64,000 nucleotides of DNA from Antedon mediterranea. Its lineage: Eukaryota; Echinodermata; Crinoidea; Comatulida; Antedonidae. The notes beneath the pieces were generated by a model. It was given only the letters and a program-made list of their open reading frames with translations, did no database searches and was not told the origin of the DNA. The position numbers were made by a program, and so were the translations under genes. The first letter of the stretch is position 1, and every line of letters begins with the position of its first letter. Location of the stretch: contig NC_092671.1 in assembly GCF_964355755.1 (NCBI RefSeq), positions 34,241,304 to 34,305,303 of the forward strand, in the 5' to 3' direction. This document shows positions 21,600 to 33,181 of the stretch, in pieces.

Positions 21600-23612
21600 T
21601 AGGAATTTATTCCATGACATACTGTACGTACGTACTGTTTATTTTTTGGACTATTAAATTATTTGCACTTATCTCCTAAACTTCACATGGTTTTTTTGCA
21701 CCTCAGAATTTATTTTTTCTGTGTATATTGTGTAGCAAGATGCAAGAGAATTTACATATTATTTTATCATATTTCTAGTACTAATCACAAGTTTAATTAA
21801 ATAGTATAGTAGTATAATAATCAATGTATCCTTAAAACTCTTTGCAAAGTGTATTTATTTACATTTGAACAATGCATATTATAGTATTTCTTCATCTGCA
21901 ATGATGCCACATATTTGGTGGTTTTTTTTTGTATGAATGTTTGTAGTTAAGTTGCACTAAATTTAGTCTTTCATTTACGTATTTATCGTTTTTAAAAAAT
22001 CCATTAATGTATGATATAATTGGTAGAAAAATATTACCCTTGAAACTGATGTAATGTTGTTGTTGAGAGTCTGACGGATTCGAGTCTGACCTGCTTCCCG
22101 TTTTAAGATATTAATGACACCAACATCCAGAAGTTAACAAGTTTCCTTTGATTTCTTGATATTAACCATTTTATCATCAATTATTAACATAACATTAACA
22201 TAAGTTTTCTACTAATCCAGTATGTCTAGTATCCAGTAAGTATTCATTCAATAGGCATTCACCATTTTTTAAGTTGGATCTTTTTTTTCTCTTCATTCTT
22301 TATAATATTCTATATAGGCCTAACAGTTTTTATTTTTTATTATAACATAAATGTTTAATATATCCTTAATGTTATGCTTGAATTCAGTTTACAAAGTACT
22401 ATCCAATGGTGTAGGCTAATGAGATAGGGGCACTAGTTTAAAAAAAGATTGAATAATATATGAGGGGGTATGTGGAAATAATATATGTATTGGTCACAAA
22501 GAATATAAGATAATAAATAGAATTGAAGAAGTAGTACCTGATTGAAACTTGTAATAAACAAATAATGAAAGTTATTGTTTTTTTTATTATTATTATTTGT
22601 TGTCGTATCTACCTCGTCCCTATCACACTATGTTCTCATACCGACAAGGAACCCTTATTAATAAGTCGTCAGTAAAATTGTGTAGGTCTAGTTTTGTTAT
22701 TTTATTGACATGATTTTAAAAAGTCTTTAATTTTTCACTTTTTGTCAAGTGGATTGCCTGATAACAAATCTGATAAAACACAATGACACAAGAGTCTTTT
22801 TGAAAAATAAATATTTGAGTGTATGGCGTGGGCAGATACTAAAAAACATTCATATTCAATGATAAAAGGAATAAGAAAATTGTTTTTACAGAGAACTATC
22901 ACTTGAATATAATGGGTTTCACGGTCTGTAGCTAACGCAGTATACGCCCATTTGTTTTATTATCAAACATCTATTGACAATTTCTTGTTAAAAATGTGTA
23001 AATCTCCTTGTAATAATAGTCTATAATTATACTAATTCATCGATCTAAGCTCCTAAAAGCACCCTTGTTGGCATACCATACCGGTACTGAAATGTATAAA
23101 TGGACTCATTCATATTGATGAATTATAAACATTTTCCTAAAATATAAGTTTGAAAAAAGAGATTCGTGATTTTAATATTTAATAAAGTCATTAATATAAA
23201 ACCCCTATGCATGGACTGTACCATTTTTCGGAACATATTTTTATAACATACTCTACCAAGTTTAACCTAAAAATCTGTAAAACAGATATTGTCCCACATT
23301 TGTATATGTCCAGCTGTCCCAGCCCGTCCCAGCACTTAACTGCACTGCTTTTATAAAAATATATATATAAAAGAACTAAACTGACTCTACGTGAATCTTA
23401 GTATAGTATCTTCAGCTTAAGCTTGCATCATTTAATATACCATTTTTCTGTCCAAAAAAATCTTTACGTTGTGGTGCGATGTTGCGTGTGTTTTAAAGAG
23501 AATTCCCAGGCTTGATCAGTATTGTTTAGTGTACATTTGCCACCTGCGTTATATCTAAATTAAGCCCACTTTTCTCCCTAATATACATTATAAATAGACT
23601 GATATTACGGGA

Positions 23613-23652
<40 letters not shown>

Positions 23653-23889
23653 CATACTTTATAATATTTCCGGGAAGTCCCCCACACCGATTTCGAAACC
23701 AATAGAGTATTTCTGACTGACAATGGTCTGAATAAAATAAAGAAAGATAGTTCTGTCACCTTGTCAATACATATCAACCATGAAACCATTGATAACTATC
23801 TGTATTATGGTCTGTGGGCTCATAAAATGCTGCTGCTATTCATTGGTTTTGCTTGGTGTACGTTATTCATCAAGCTTAGAAAGATATAT

Positions 23890-23948
23890 ATATTGCTTGA
23901 TTTCAGTTTAAATATTTTATGGCGTTTTCCTTATAAATAAAATAACCG
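23890..23948 (+). other. Candidate 5' UTR exon of gene 2
   Basis: It ends at a good donor, aataaccg|gtaagtag, 640 bases before the start codon; a similar donor (aaaactag|gtaagtag, 39418) stands before the gene 3 start. The left end of the exon cannot be fixed. Confidence 0.3.
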
Positions 23949-24587
23949 GTAAGTAGATTTGAAATTTTTTAATTTACATTTGTAATTATGATCATCATAG
24001 TTTAGAACGTCTCTAAAGACGATTATTTTGCTTTAATGTACTTTTCAAAATTGTAGACAAAAATTGATACACGATTGAAGTTGACTTTAAGATATTTTAA
24101 TTTATATACCCATGATATAACAAAATAATTGTTTGGTAAACTTACTTCATCGATAACCATTAGGAGACTACATAGAAATAATTAATTTATAAGTTTTTAT
24201 ATTGTTTTTATTTTAAACGACGACGACGACTTTTTTTTTTTTTTTTTTTAATTTTTTAGATGTATATTTTTCTATATTGATGTTTTTTATACTATGTTTA
24301 TGTTAAAATGGCAAATACCTTGAAATGAAAAAAAGAAACAGCCAAGACATATATGGTGGTATCATAATTATCTGAAAAATATGCTTTCTCTCTATAATGT
24401 TACCAGATAGTAAAACACATATAGGCTAGTTAGTCTGCCTACAAGTTTCTAATTCAGAAACAAAATTTTAAATTCTAAAGGTTGAACATTTTAAAAGAAG
24501 ATAGATGATTTTCTCCTGTGGAAATAAAGTACCAACAAATACATTTTCAATTAAGTAGGCATATTAAATGGAAGTACTGTACTTGTA

Positions 24588-24649
24588 ATGGCATTTAATT
24601 TTGAAACCGAGGCAGAAGGCAGCAGGAAGAAAGAAAAGAAGAAAAAACG
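24588..24649 (+). CDS. Gene 2 first coding exon
   Basis: ATG opens MAFNFETEAEGSRKKEKKKK, then CG of a split Arg codon before gtaattatg. Gene 3 starts the same way (MASNFENPEE and AG before gtaatac), so the start and the phase-2 donor are supported by comparison. The segment is strongly basic. Confidence 0.7.
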
Positions 24650-25470
24650 GTAATTATGTGTTAATTATGTTTGCCTCACTATAAAAATAGTAGTACGCCT
24701 AAATATAAAGTATGAACAATTAAATGATAAATATGGTGGTCTAGATGTCAATATTATTAGTAAGACAATTAAATAATTGATGCTGTATCATTATACAAAT
24801 AACCTTAATATTGTATTTAACATGTATTAATCATTGTATATAAAAATATTTTAAACAATTCAATATTGGTCAATTACTGGAAATTTGACTTCTTTTGCCA
24901 ATACATATTTATACACATTAACATTAACCTACTTAACGATCCATCATTGCAGTCACGAGTGTTGAGTTATTGTTACTAAACTAAAATCTGGTAAAAAACT
25001 GATGTCGGTATAAAAGATAGTGATAGTACATTTACCCTGCTAAACACCTTGACAAATATAATTGTATTGATCATATGTACGGTATACTGTCTATAATACG
25101 CTTGGCCACTTTTTACAACCAGTTTATATTTCCCTTTTTTCATTTTGATTCATTACCATAACAACATAATAAGTTTATATTTAATAGTATGTTGAATTAT
25201 CTATTACCGGAGTTTCTACATTGTATTTAAAAACCAGTGATGATTGGACTCATTCTCAAAGTGCCCCAATACTAGGCTACAGTGAGCATCGAATTCCATT
25301 TTCTTGCTTACATATTGTAGTCTGTGAAACTGTTAAAGCCATACCTGCTGAAAACTTATTATTAATAGTATATAGTATTATTTTTTTAATATTTAGACAA
25401 CACGTTCATTCAGCATAATGTTCCTCCTCTCTGATATAACCTAAAGTAGTTCAATACTTTATTTTTACAG

Positions 25471-25497
25471 AGTTTCTACCTCAATCCCAGAATTGGA
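25471..25497 (+). CDS. Gene 2 micro-exon 1 (27 nt)
   Basis: Bounded by atttttacag and gtaagtatg; encodes VSTSIPEL plus split codons in phase with the first exon. Confidence 0.6.
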
Positions 25498-25954
25498 GTA
25501 AGTATGCTGTAACTATACTTAATGCCTTTATATCAAAGTAAAACTTACGTTTATACCATGTAGGATCATGAACGATTAATCTTTTGTTGGAAATTTCAAA
25601 CTGAATGGTTCTTTGACAGAAATAAACTGATAAGCAGTTAATTTTATCACATTTATTTTCACACCAGTAATAGTTATTACTTTAAAAAATACTAAATGCA
25701 AGCATTTCATTGTTTTGACATTGTTAAATTTTTAGTATAATATAAGAAACGTTTCTATCGTTATTAAAAGGTACGAAATACAATAATAAAAAATACATAG
25801 AACACATGTTATAGAATACAAGAAAAAATAAAGTAATAATATGATGAGTAAAAATTATTGTGAATATAATTATAATGAAATGTAAACAATTCAGAATTAT
25901 TTATACATTATATCTATGTAAACATTACTGATGAAAGTTAAATCTTTTTTACAG

Positions 25955-25978
25955 AGAATGGAGAAGCCAAGAACTAGA
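25955..25978 (+). CDS. Gene 2 micro-exon 2 (24 nt)
   Basis: Bounded by cttttttacag and gtaaatat; encodes EWRSQEL plus split codons. Confidence 0.6.
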
Positions 25979-26398
25979 GTAAATATCAACTTAGAATATT
26001 TTAATACTTTACTTTCAAAGTGTGAAATTTACTCATTATATGTCAGTACAAAAATCATATTCTAATCTAGATTGCTATGAAACAATTAGCATAACAACGT
26101 CAAGTGGCATTCACGAACTTTTTACACTATTTAGTGCTTAAGCAAATTTAAACATTATTGTCTAAAAGAAGAAATGTTGTTTGCCAAATTATAACACGTT
26201 GACGACTTTTAAATCGCGAACAAAGTTTCAAATCGAAAAAAAATCAGTTTAAATAAAAATAATAAGCTACTGTACTAAACAATATAGGATGAAAAATAAC
26301 AAAATACTGTATTCGATAGTCCGATTGTATCTAAATAATAGAATATCAGACATTAATTATGTACACATACTAATGAACCTTTTAAATTATCTTTACAG

Positions 26399-26419
26399 AA
26401 AAGAGGGAAAATTTAAAAA
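26399..26419 (+). CDS. Gene 2 micro-exon 3 (21 nt)
   Basis: Bounded by atctttacag and gtaagtat; encodes KEGKFK plus split codons. Confidence 0.6.
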
Positions 26420-26716
26420 GTAAGTATATTTTTTACTGTTTACAATAATTAGTGTGAAATTTATAAGTACCTTCAAAGGTGGCTTACTGTAAATCGTATA
26501 AAAATATAAAATGGAAATGCCTTTTATATGCACGGCATTAAAATATTCCTAAACCTCCTAATGCATAAGAATATATTTTTTTTTTATTAAAAAGCTGCTA
26601 CAGCTGTGTAAATAATAAAAACACCTTATAATATAACTTACGACAGTCAAACAATACAGAACTAATTATTAGACATTAATTACTAACCTACTAATAATGA
26701 AACTTCATTTTTATAG

Positions 26717-26740
26717 ACTACAAAGAAAAATCTCTGAGAG
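26717..26740 (+). CDS. Gene 2 micro-exon 4 (24 nt)
   Basis: Bounded by atttttatag and gtaagtaa; encodes LQRKISE plus split codons. Confidence 0.6.
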
Positions 26741-27056
26741 GTAAGTAAAACTTAAACTATGTCACTCTAAAGTAGGACTGTAGTATAATGAAATATAACT
26801 TCATGAATAAACGTGCATAATGACAAACTCAACAAAATAAAATTGCATTTAAATACTATCTAAATCTTGGGAATTGGTATTGAATGTATGTCCCACAAGG
26901 CGAAACGCAAGCGTGTTAACCAATGAAAAGCGTCAGTTTGATTATTCAATCGCTCGTAAATGGTCAAATTACTTACGTTGCACTTACGTCCTTGTATTGC
27001 TCCCTAGTGTTATTGTGTAATTAAACATACTAATAGATCATAATAATTTGTTTTAG

Positions 27057-27071
27057 GGAACAGAGAAGAGG
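27057..27071 (+). CDS. Gene 2 micro-exon 5 (15 nt)
   Basis: Bounded by tttgttttag and gtaagtaa; encodes EQRR plus split codons, the same peptide core as micro-exons 2 and 4 of gene 1. It joins in frame to the 27251 exon. Confidence 0.6.
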
Positions 27072-27250
27072 GTAAGTAACACACTAATTATCTAATAATA
27101 TTAGTTTAAAATATTATTTAAAACATGTGAAATTTAATGTTAAATAGTTTTAGTACAGTAGTATAATAGTGAATTATACTTTATGGTTGAACTTGTAAAT
27201 TAAAAATATAACAAAATAATCATTAAATTTAAACTGTTTTCTATGAGCAG

Positions 27251-27765
27251 GGATGAGTTTTGGTCGGTGATTGATAACATTTCAAGTGAAATTGCAGTTT
27301 ATGATCTATAGATGCTGAAGGTCGCCCTCTATGACATAATAAAAAACAAAGATGAATTAGATGCAGCATCAGCTAATGCTTTGTTCAGACTATTACATTC
27401 AGAAGGTTACATTGAAATTGGTTATGTTGTTAACTGTGATCTATTATTTGAAGTATTTGATGTAACAGGACTTCAAATACTACTTAAAATGCTCTCCAAG
27501 AAATATCACAGACGGAATCAGGCAAACAAAATCACAGGCTACAGACGGATGCTAGTTAAACTCGACAGATCATTGAATAGTCAACAGGTGGACATTCTTG
27601 CAAAACTCTTCAAGATTGAAAGGAATCCGAACAATTCTTGGAATTTAATTAAGAGATTGACTCAAGGAAATATTGAAAACACTATAGCATCATTGAAGAA
27701 TGTTGAAACACTTGTGAAGGACAAACAAGAATTGAATCATGTACTTACTATAGTAAGATCATTTG
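27251..27765 (+). pseudogene. Gene 2 death-effector exon with nonsense codon
   Basis: Homologous to 8031-8560 over its full length with the same phases. TAG at 27309-27311 replaces the CAG of gene 1 (CTATAGATG versus TTGCAGATG). Beyond it the frame is open: LKVALYDIIKNKDELDAASA, GYRRMLVKLDRSLNSQQVDI. Reinitiation at the ATG that follows the stop is possible in principle. Confidence 0.8.
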
Positions 27766-27917
27766 GTATGTATTGCTTCTTTTGTTTCTAAGGACTGTTT
27801 TGGTTGATATACCATTATGTTATATGTAACAAATAACTTAACATTTTATTGAATTTTTGATGATAAAAAAATAGCTCTGTAATCTATAGCAATATTGTTA
27901 TTGTTTACTTTTTTCAG

Positions 27918-27941
27918 TGCAATTGAAGAAACTGAATGATG
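27918..27941 (+). CDS. Gene 2 linker exon (24 nt)
   Basis: Encodes VQLKKLND between tttttcag and gtaagtat; matches 8824-8847 of gene 1 in length, phase and sequence. Confidence 0.7.
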
Positions 27942-28110
27942 GTAAGTATGAAAGTTTAAGAAAAGGATGATAACTTGAACAAAAAAGTGTATTTTATTTC
28001 TGCACAATCCCTGTTTCAAAATTAGTTTTTCATTGACTCCTTTAATATACTTTCTGATAAATATAATACTTAATTCTGTGTATTTGCATTATTTTTTATC
28101 AAAATATTAG

Positions 28111-28207
28111 TTCCCCTTGAGGTTTTGGCAAGAGGTAAAGAGGCTAATGATGCATTTCTTAATGCCATACAAGAAGGCAGCAAACCTATATACCAAACAC
28201 GTCTAAT
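28111..28207 (+). pseudogene. Gene 2 Roc start exon, P-loop deleted
   Basis: It matches gene 1 up to YQTRLI, then departs after cgtctaat exactly where gene 1 continues into the P-loop, and reaches TAA at once. Walker A and the next three insertion exons of gene 1 are absent. Confidence 0.8.
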
Positions 28208-28254
28208 CTAAAAGATTGGTGTTTCAATCATATGTACTGCTTTTCTTTTGATAG

Positions 28255-28310
28255 GGAATGTAGGTAGAGAATTGAACGAAAGACCTGATGTGGAAAATTT
28301 TCCAATAAAG
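28255..28310 (+). CDS. Gene 2 exon in Roc insertion (56 nt)
   Basis: Bounded by tcttttgatag and gtaaaaaa; phase 1 in, phase 0 out; encodes NVGRELNERPDVENFPIK. Confidence 0.5.
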
Positions 28311-28621
28311 GTAAAAAATAAAGACAAACTTCAGGTTTGAAGACAATTTTAATAAAGATGTTGGAAAACATTAATTATTATTGTTATTGTTGTTAATGTT
28401 TTTGTTGTTTATAATGTTATTCTTATGGTTGAATATGATGTTGATGATGTGGATGTTGTTGTTTTCCCTCTTCCTTTGTTGATCCCACTGAAACTATATA
28501 ACAAGTAATAATTATACTGTATCATACTGTTTCATACTGTATTTGATAGACAAATCTACTGTAGTTTTATATAATTTGTTCTATTTGCCTGTTTGCAAAC
28601 TTTACTTTGATTTAAATATAG

Positions 28622-28661
28622 AAATTTGGAAGGAAGAAACGGGAATATGAAGAGGAATTTG
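28622..28661 (+). CDS. Gene 2 exon in Roc insertion (40 nt)
   Basis: Bounded by atttaaatatag and gtaagaaa; encodes KFGRKKREYEEEF; homologous in place and phase to 14502-14547. Confidence 0.65.
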
Positions 28662-29292
28662 GTAAGAAAATTCGAATTGAAGGGACAGCAGAAATTCAAC
28701 CAAAAGCATGTTTGTTCTTCCATTGTTCTTCCTATCTAGTCAGTGTATTTGAAACCATTTTTGTGAACACAATGATGTAAAAACATTATTTTAAACATTC
28801 ATTTCAGATTGTTTTAAATATTTTTTTAACATTGACTTCGAACCGCTGAAAAAATCCTAAAAATTGAAATATAAAATATCCTTAGTAAAACAAAATATTT
28901 TTGTAATGAAATTGAAAAAGCCTAAACATCTACTAATTGTAAACTTCACAATTCACTAATGAATGAAAGATAAATTAAAAAGACGCTCAAAGTAAACAAG
29001 TACTGTAATACGACTAAAAATGGTGTATTTATGAATTTTCAAATTATTCTTTTCTTTTACTTTATTTAGCCTCATTTACACAATTACGTTACATTACTAA
29101 AAATGCAATCCACTCAAAAGAAAGAATTCAGCAATACATTAATTCAAATAGATAATTTTGTACCTTTATGTGGTAAAATCTTTCGTAATAAGACACTGTA
29201 AGCAAACAATTCACTTACGGGAACAGTAGGCCTACCAGTAATAAAATATTTGTGATAATAATATAAGCTATGTTTGTTGGGCATTATCATAG

Positions 29293-29474
29293 GCCTAACA
29301 TCGGATATTCAAGATGAAGTATTTGAACTTGTTGAACACATTCTAGGAGAAAAGAAAAAAGATGGAGAGACGGATGTGTTGATAGAGAGTGAAGAGTTAC
29401 AAGAGGCAATTGATGATCTGACTCTCAGCATTTGGGATTTTGCTGGACAAGATCTGTATTACATTACACGTCAG
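29293..29474 (+). CDS. Gene 2 exon: Roc G3 motif
   Basis: Phase 1 in, phase 0 out (ttatcatag / gtagaata). It ends LTLSIWDFAGQDLYYITRQ; the upstream half (VFELVEHILGEKKKDGETDV) is charged as in gene 1. Confidence 0.8.
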
Positions 29475-29804
29475 GTAGAATATAAATATCATTATAAGGT
29501 CACAACCCACAAAAGATTTCTTTAAATTTACCGCTTAAATGGGTCACACAATATCGTCAACTTGATGAGCTAACATCTAAGAGTAGTTACATTTTGAAGG
29601 GGAAGAATAAGGCCAAGGTTACAATCCACAAAACTCAAATTATTTAAAAGAAACACTTTCCTCCGCAACATTGAACCTGTTTCCACTCATGGAATGGACT
29701 AGACTCATTAAACCAAACTTATCATCGAGTTTTCACTATCTTCAATATTAAATAGTCACTCTCAGTTTTTGAAGACATCATTTATTTCTTTGGTTTGTCG
29801 ACAG

Positions 29805-29906
29805 ATGTTTCTGGTATCTCGTGCTATTTACATCATATGTTTCAATCTCTGCCATGACCTCAATGCACCATCAAGAGTAAAAGTTTTTCATAGAGATTAT
29901 GGAAAG
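29805..29906 (+). CDS. Gene 2 exon: Roc core after G3
   Basis: 34 codons, phase 0 both sides (tgtcgacag / gtaaccta), encoding MFLVSRAIYIICFNLCHDLN and a basic end. This is the hydrophobic strand after the G3 motif (FLxxRAxYxxxFNL) of Roc domains. Gene 1 has no such exon. Confidence 0.75.
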
Positions 29907-30223
29907 GTAACCTACAGATATTTAAAAATATTATGGTTTGATATGTATTCACATGCACTAAGGAAGGATAAGTATTATCCGAAATCTTTTAGCTTATTTT
30001 ATTTGTATCTCTATTGAGATCCAGTTACTGATAACCACAATATTGTCATTTTTTTTTGACAAAAAGCTAAAAATCAAACATTAAAAACACATTTTTAGTT
30101 TTATTTTTTAATTATTTTTGGATTGGCCTAAACCAATACACTTTCAATATTATATGTTCTCTGTTAAATAACGTATGTTTGGTATGATTATCTTTGTAAT
30201 TATTTAAATTCTAACTTGTACAG

Positions 30224-30378
30224 ATTTCAGTCTACTACATGACCAACTTGGATCGTGTGGTTTTCTGGGCACAATCAATTTACTCACATACGAGTACGAC
30301 AAAAAATTCAACCCTGAAGCAGTATTCACCACCAATATTTATCGTTGGCACTCATTTTTCATACACTTCCAACAGCGA
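30224..30378 (+). CDS. Gene 2 exon: Roc G4 region
   Basis: It encodes YYMTNLDRVVFWAQSIYSHT and SPPIFIVGTHFSYTS. FIVGTH is the strand and start of G4; most Roc domains have THxD, here it is THFS. The donor gtaactcg is uncertain and its phase does not fit the next exon. Absent from gene 1. Confidence 0.65.
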
Positions 30379-30479
30379 GTAACTCGCCAATTACAGGATG
30401 GATAAACTAATTTTTGAACAATTTATCGTGTTTATAAGCCAAGTCTCATTTTAGGCTTAAGGAGTTGAAAGAGTTGTGA

Positions 30480-30562
30480 GTTAAAATCCTGGCACTAGGT
30501 CAGGATTAAGCCCGGACCTTGGGGTTGGAAGGCAAGCACGTTAACCACCAAGCTACAGCTCC
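30480..30562 (-). repeat. tRNA-like SINE, minus strand
   Basis: The minus strand reads GTAGCTTGGTGGTTAACGTG and, at tRNA spacing, GGTCCGGGCTTAATCCTGA, resembling A and B boxes. It lies inside an intron of gene 2. Confidence 0.5.
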
Positions 30563-30599
30563 ACTACAATTTATTAAAATAATATTATTTGGTTTTCAG

Positions 30600-30857
30600 A
30601 CTGAAGAGAAGTTTTCACTGATAAGAGAAGCATTTTAGGGTAAACCATACGAACACCATATTGTGTGTATTATGTCCTTGACAACAGCGTCATATCAGAA
30701 TTTGATATTTTATCAATTTTTAAGCTTAGACGTCATACCAGAGGTACCTAAGAACGAACTATATATGGGAGAGAGGATGCCCATAAGTTGGTTGAATTTC
30801 ATGGGTGAAATTGAGCAATTACGTGATCAGCATAAGCACTTAATTAACTTCAAGCAG
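30600..30857 (+). pseudogene. Gene 2 Roc-COR junction exon, broken
   Basis: It starts EEKFSLIREAF then TAG, then GKPYEHHIV; indels move the frame twice before DVIPEVPKNELYMGER and PISWLNFMGEIEQLRD. It ends at the GC donor AAGCAG|GCAAGTAA, as in gene 1. Confidence 0.75.
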
Positions 30858-31776
30858 GCAAGTAATAATCATGTAGACTAGACTAAAACTACATAGTCCA
30901 AGAGCAATTAAGTCAAAATAAGCCATAAACCTGGACATTTCTGGTAGCAAGCTTATTTTTATCTTTAGGTGTGTTACATGAATATATCTGATTAACGTAC
31001 TAAAGGTCCTCGTTGATACAAATAATAATTAAATGCTCTTGGCTTAACCCCTGTGTCTCACTAAAACAAAAGTAGGCCTGCAGAACATGTTAAACAAACA
31101 AACATTGTTTCTTGAAATCCATGGATCATATTGCGTACAATACGAAAACAAACTGGTATTAATCGGCTCTACACTATTATTTTAAGATTTATTCCAAATC
31201 TCAGGAATAAATGAATTGACTGAGCATTGGATTTTGTCTTTATTTATTATCATCTCATTCAAATATTAAATTAATATTCATGATCTGAGTTATATGACTA
31301 ATGACAAATATAAGTATTTAAAATGTTGTTTTGTTCTTTCATAGTAGAATTTTATGTTCATGGTGCTTATTTTATAGTTACACATCTAGGCCTACCGAAT
31401 AATAGTATTTTATGGTAGGTCTACTGAAGTACATGGTAAGGGGAAGGTATAATACATTCTGAAATTCAATGGCGACTGGAATGATGCGATTTAATTTCTA
31501 GCCGGGAAAAAATATTATAGTGGACAAAAGCCATGTTTCCGCAGCCAAAACAAAAATTATTGGTTTAATGTTTTAACCAATCAGGTAATTTCTTAAGAAA
31601 CAATGTGCGCATAATCAATCATTACCAAACAACCAATAATTATCCGATTTGAATTATCGGTTAATTTTTCTCGAGTGGAATTGGTTACACCCCTTTTCCA
31701 TCGGCAGTTCGGTTATACGCCCTAAATAGTTGGTGGCACATTTGCTGTTATTGTTTTGTTTGTTTTTTTTTTGTAG

Positions 31777-32015
31777 TATGCAGAGTTCAGAAGCTCTTCG
31801 AAAAAAGAAAGTAAAAATAAAGAATAACCAAGGTGGTGAAATGGTGTCACTTGACAAACTGACAAAGTCAGAGACTGATGCAGTTCTTTACGTTGACTTT
31901 GATGGTTTCCTACCTGAAGGATTGCACTACAGACTCGTAGTAAGACTCGTACATTGGTCACAACAGAGGAAGCTTGATAAAGGATATAATCCAAGACTCT
32001 TTACCAGCATGTCTT
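31777..32015 (+). pseudogene. Gene 2 fused COR exons
   Basis: The beginning of the second COR exon (tatgcagagttcagaagctctt) runs by deletion straight into the C-terminal COR exon, out of frame. The latter still reads MVSLDKLTKS, AVLYVDFDGFLPEGLHYRLV and RLVHWSQQRK. Confidence 0.8.
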
Positions 32016-32307
32016 AAATTCTAACAACTAAAGTTGTTTGTCTTTTTACTGAAACTCCAAAACATATTTATTTTCATCCAAACTATGAATGATAAAAATG
32101 ATTTAGATCGTTAAAAGTCATAGGAATTGTAATTTGTTTTTCACTTTCTATTTAACACTATTAACTGTATTGGCAAATAAACTATTGGATGTTTTAATTA
32201 AAAGTAATATAATTGATAGGCCTACGCATGGTTATTTAAATAATAATTACCGTCTCAATCATGTTACTATCAGAATACATAACGCAAAGTCCAATATTTC
32301 TGAATAG

Positions 32308-32371
32308 GTTGTTATTTACAGACTTAAAGCTGGCGGTAACAGCTTGAACCATCCCCAAATGTCTGCAAAAA
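32308..32371 (+). pseudogene. Gene 2 post-COR exon, broken
   Basis: Matches 19485-19553 (VVIYRLKAGG...) but has a small deletion that shifts the frame and has lost the donor GT. Confidence 0.65.
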
Positions 32372-32547
32372 AGAAAGTGCTTTTAATTAGAATGATTTTT
32401 TTTTTAAATTTTATGATGGAGTATAAATTGAAATTGTAAAACAATTAAAAAGATGTAGACAGCACATCACTGCATTTTGTGTGCACATGTATGTTAGATT
32501 AAACTTAAAACGAAATCCAATCCTTAGCTTGTATATCTGATATACAG

Positions 32548-32759
32548 GCTCATTGAGGCAAATCTACTGGACATTGGTCACAAATGGATGAAACGTGTTG
32601 TGTTTAACGTATGTGCTTTGTGCAACGTCTGTCATATGGAGAGAGTCCACTTGCACAAACTTAAAGATTGCATGCAGTCTACGCCTCGATGTGGGCCAGA
32701 TGACGGAATGGATACTACCAAAATCAGACGTTTGTTTGCAAAACACGAAACAAATCCAG
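32548..32759 (+). CDS. Gene 2 COR-to-death-domain linker exon
   Basis: It encodes KWMKRVVFNVCALCNVCHME, then LHKLKDCMQS and RRLFAKHETNPG before gtactgca. It matches 20253-20460, but the left border does not keep phase 0. Confidence 0.6.
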
Positions 32760-33181
32760 GTACTGCATGTCACCATTCTTGTTCAGTAATATCTCACAAG
32801 TACCATGTAACACGTTTCTTTTTATTTTTTTGGATATAATAAATCCATTGACTATGATTAAAATGGGTCCACATAGAATTCGGGCACTAAAATGAGTCTC
32901 AGTGTCTATAATTTCCCTGGAATCACAGGGAAATCATGTGACATACCCATGATTATCTTAGCTTCACATGATATACACGCCGCTTTTGGTACACATGTGA
33001 CAAACGAGATGATGTATACAGAGTTTGCCCATAACATAATGAAATATGGAGAAACCGTACTGATAATTGGGTTTCTCAGTGGCATATTCTATTATCTATT
33101 TTTCCCCAAAGCAATTGTCTTAAATACAACAAAACGTTAAAAATCTTTATATTACCAAATAAGTATTTTGTATTATTTCAG

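Larger units (their letters stand above)
21115..24587 (+). other. Gene 1 3' UTR and spacer to gene 2
   Basis: AATAAA at 21594-21599 is a candidate poly(A) signal. Parts near 21650-21920 resemble the spacer after gene 2 (34340-34500) and the region before gene 3 (39460-39540, ctgcaatga.gccgcac), as expected of tandemly duplicated flanks. A (TA)n run lies at 23615-23648 and (CGA)n plus a T run at 24219-24250. No gene seen. Confidence 0.6.

Noticed and set aside
32892-33140. 82-codon frame with a hydrophobic end in an intron of gene 2
   Set aside because: No counterpart at the same place in gene 1, no domain, and good intron borders on both sides.
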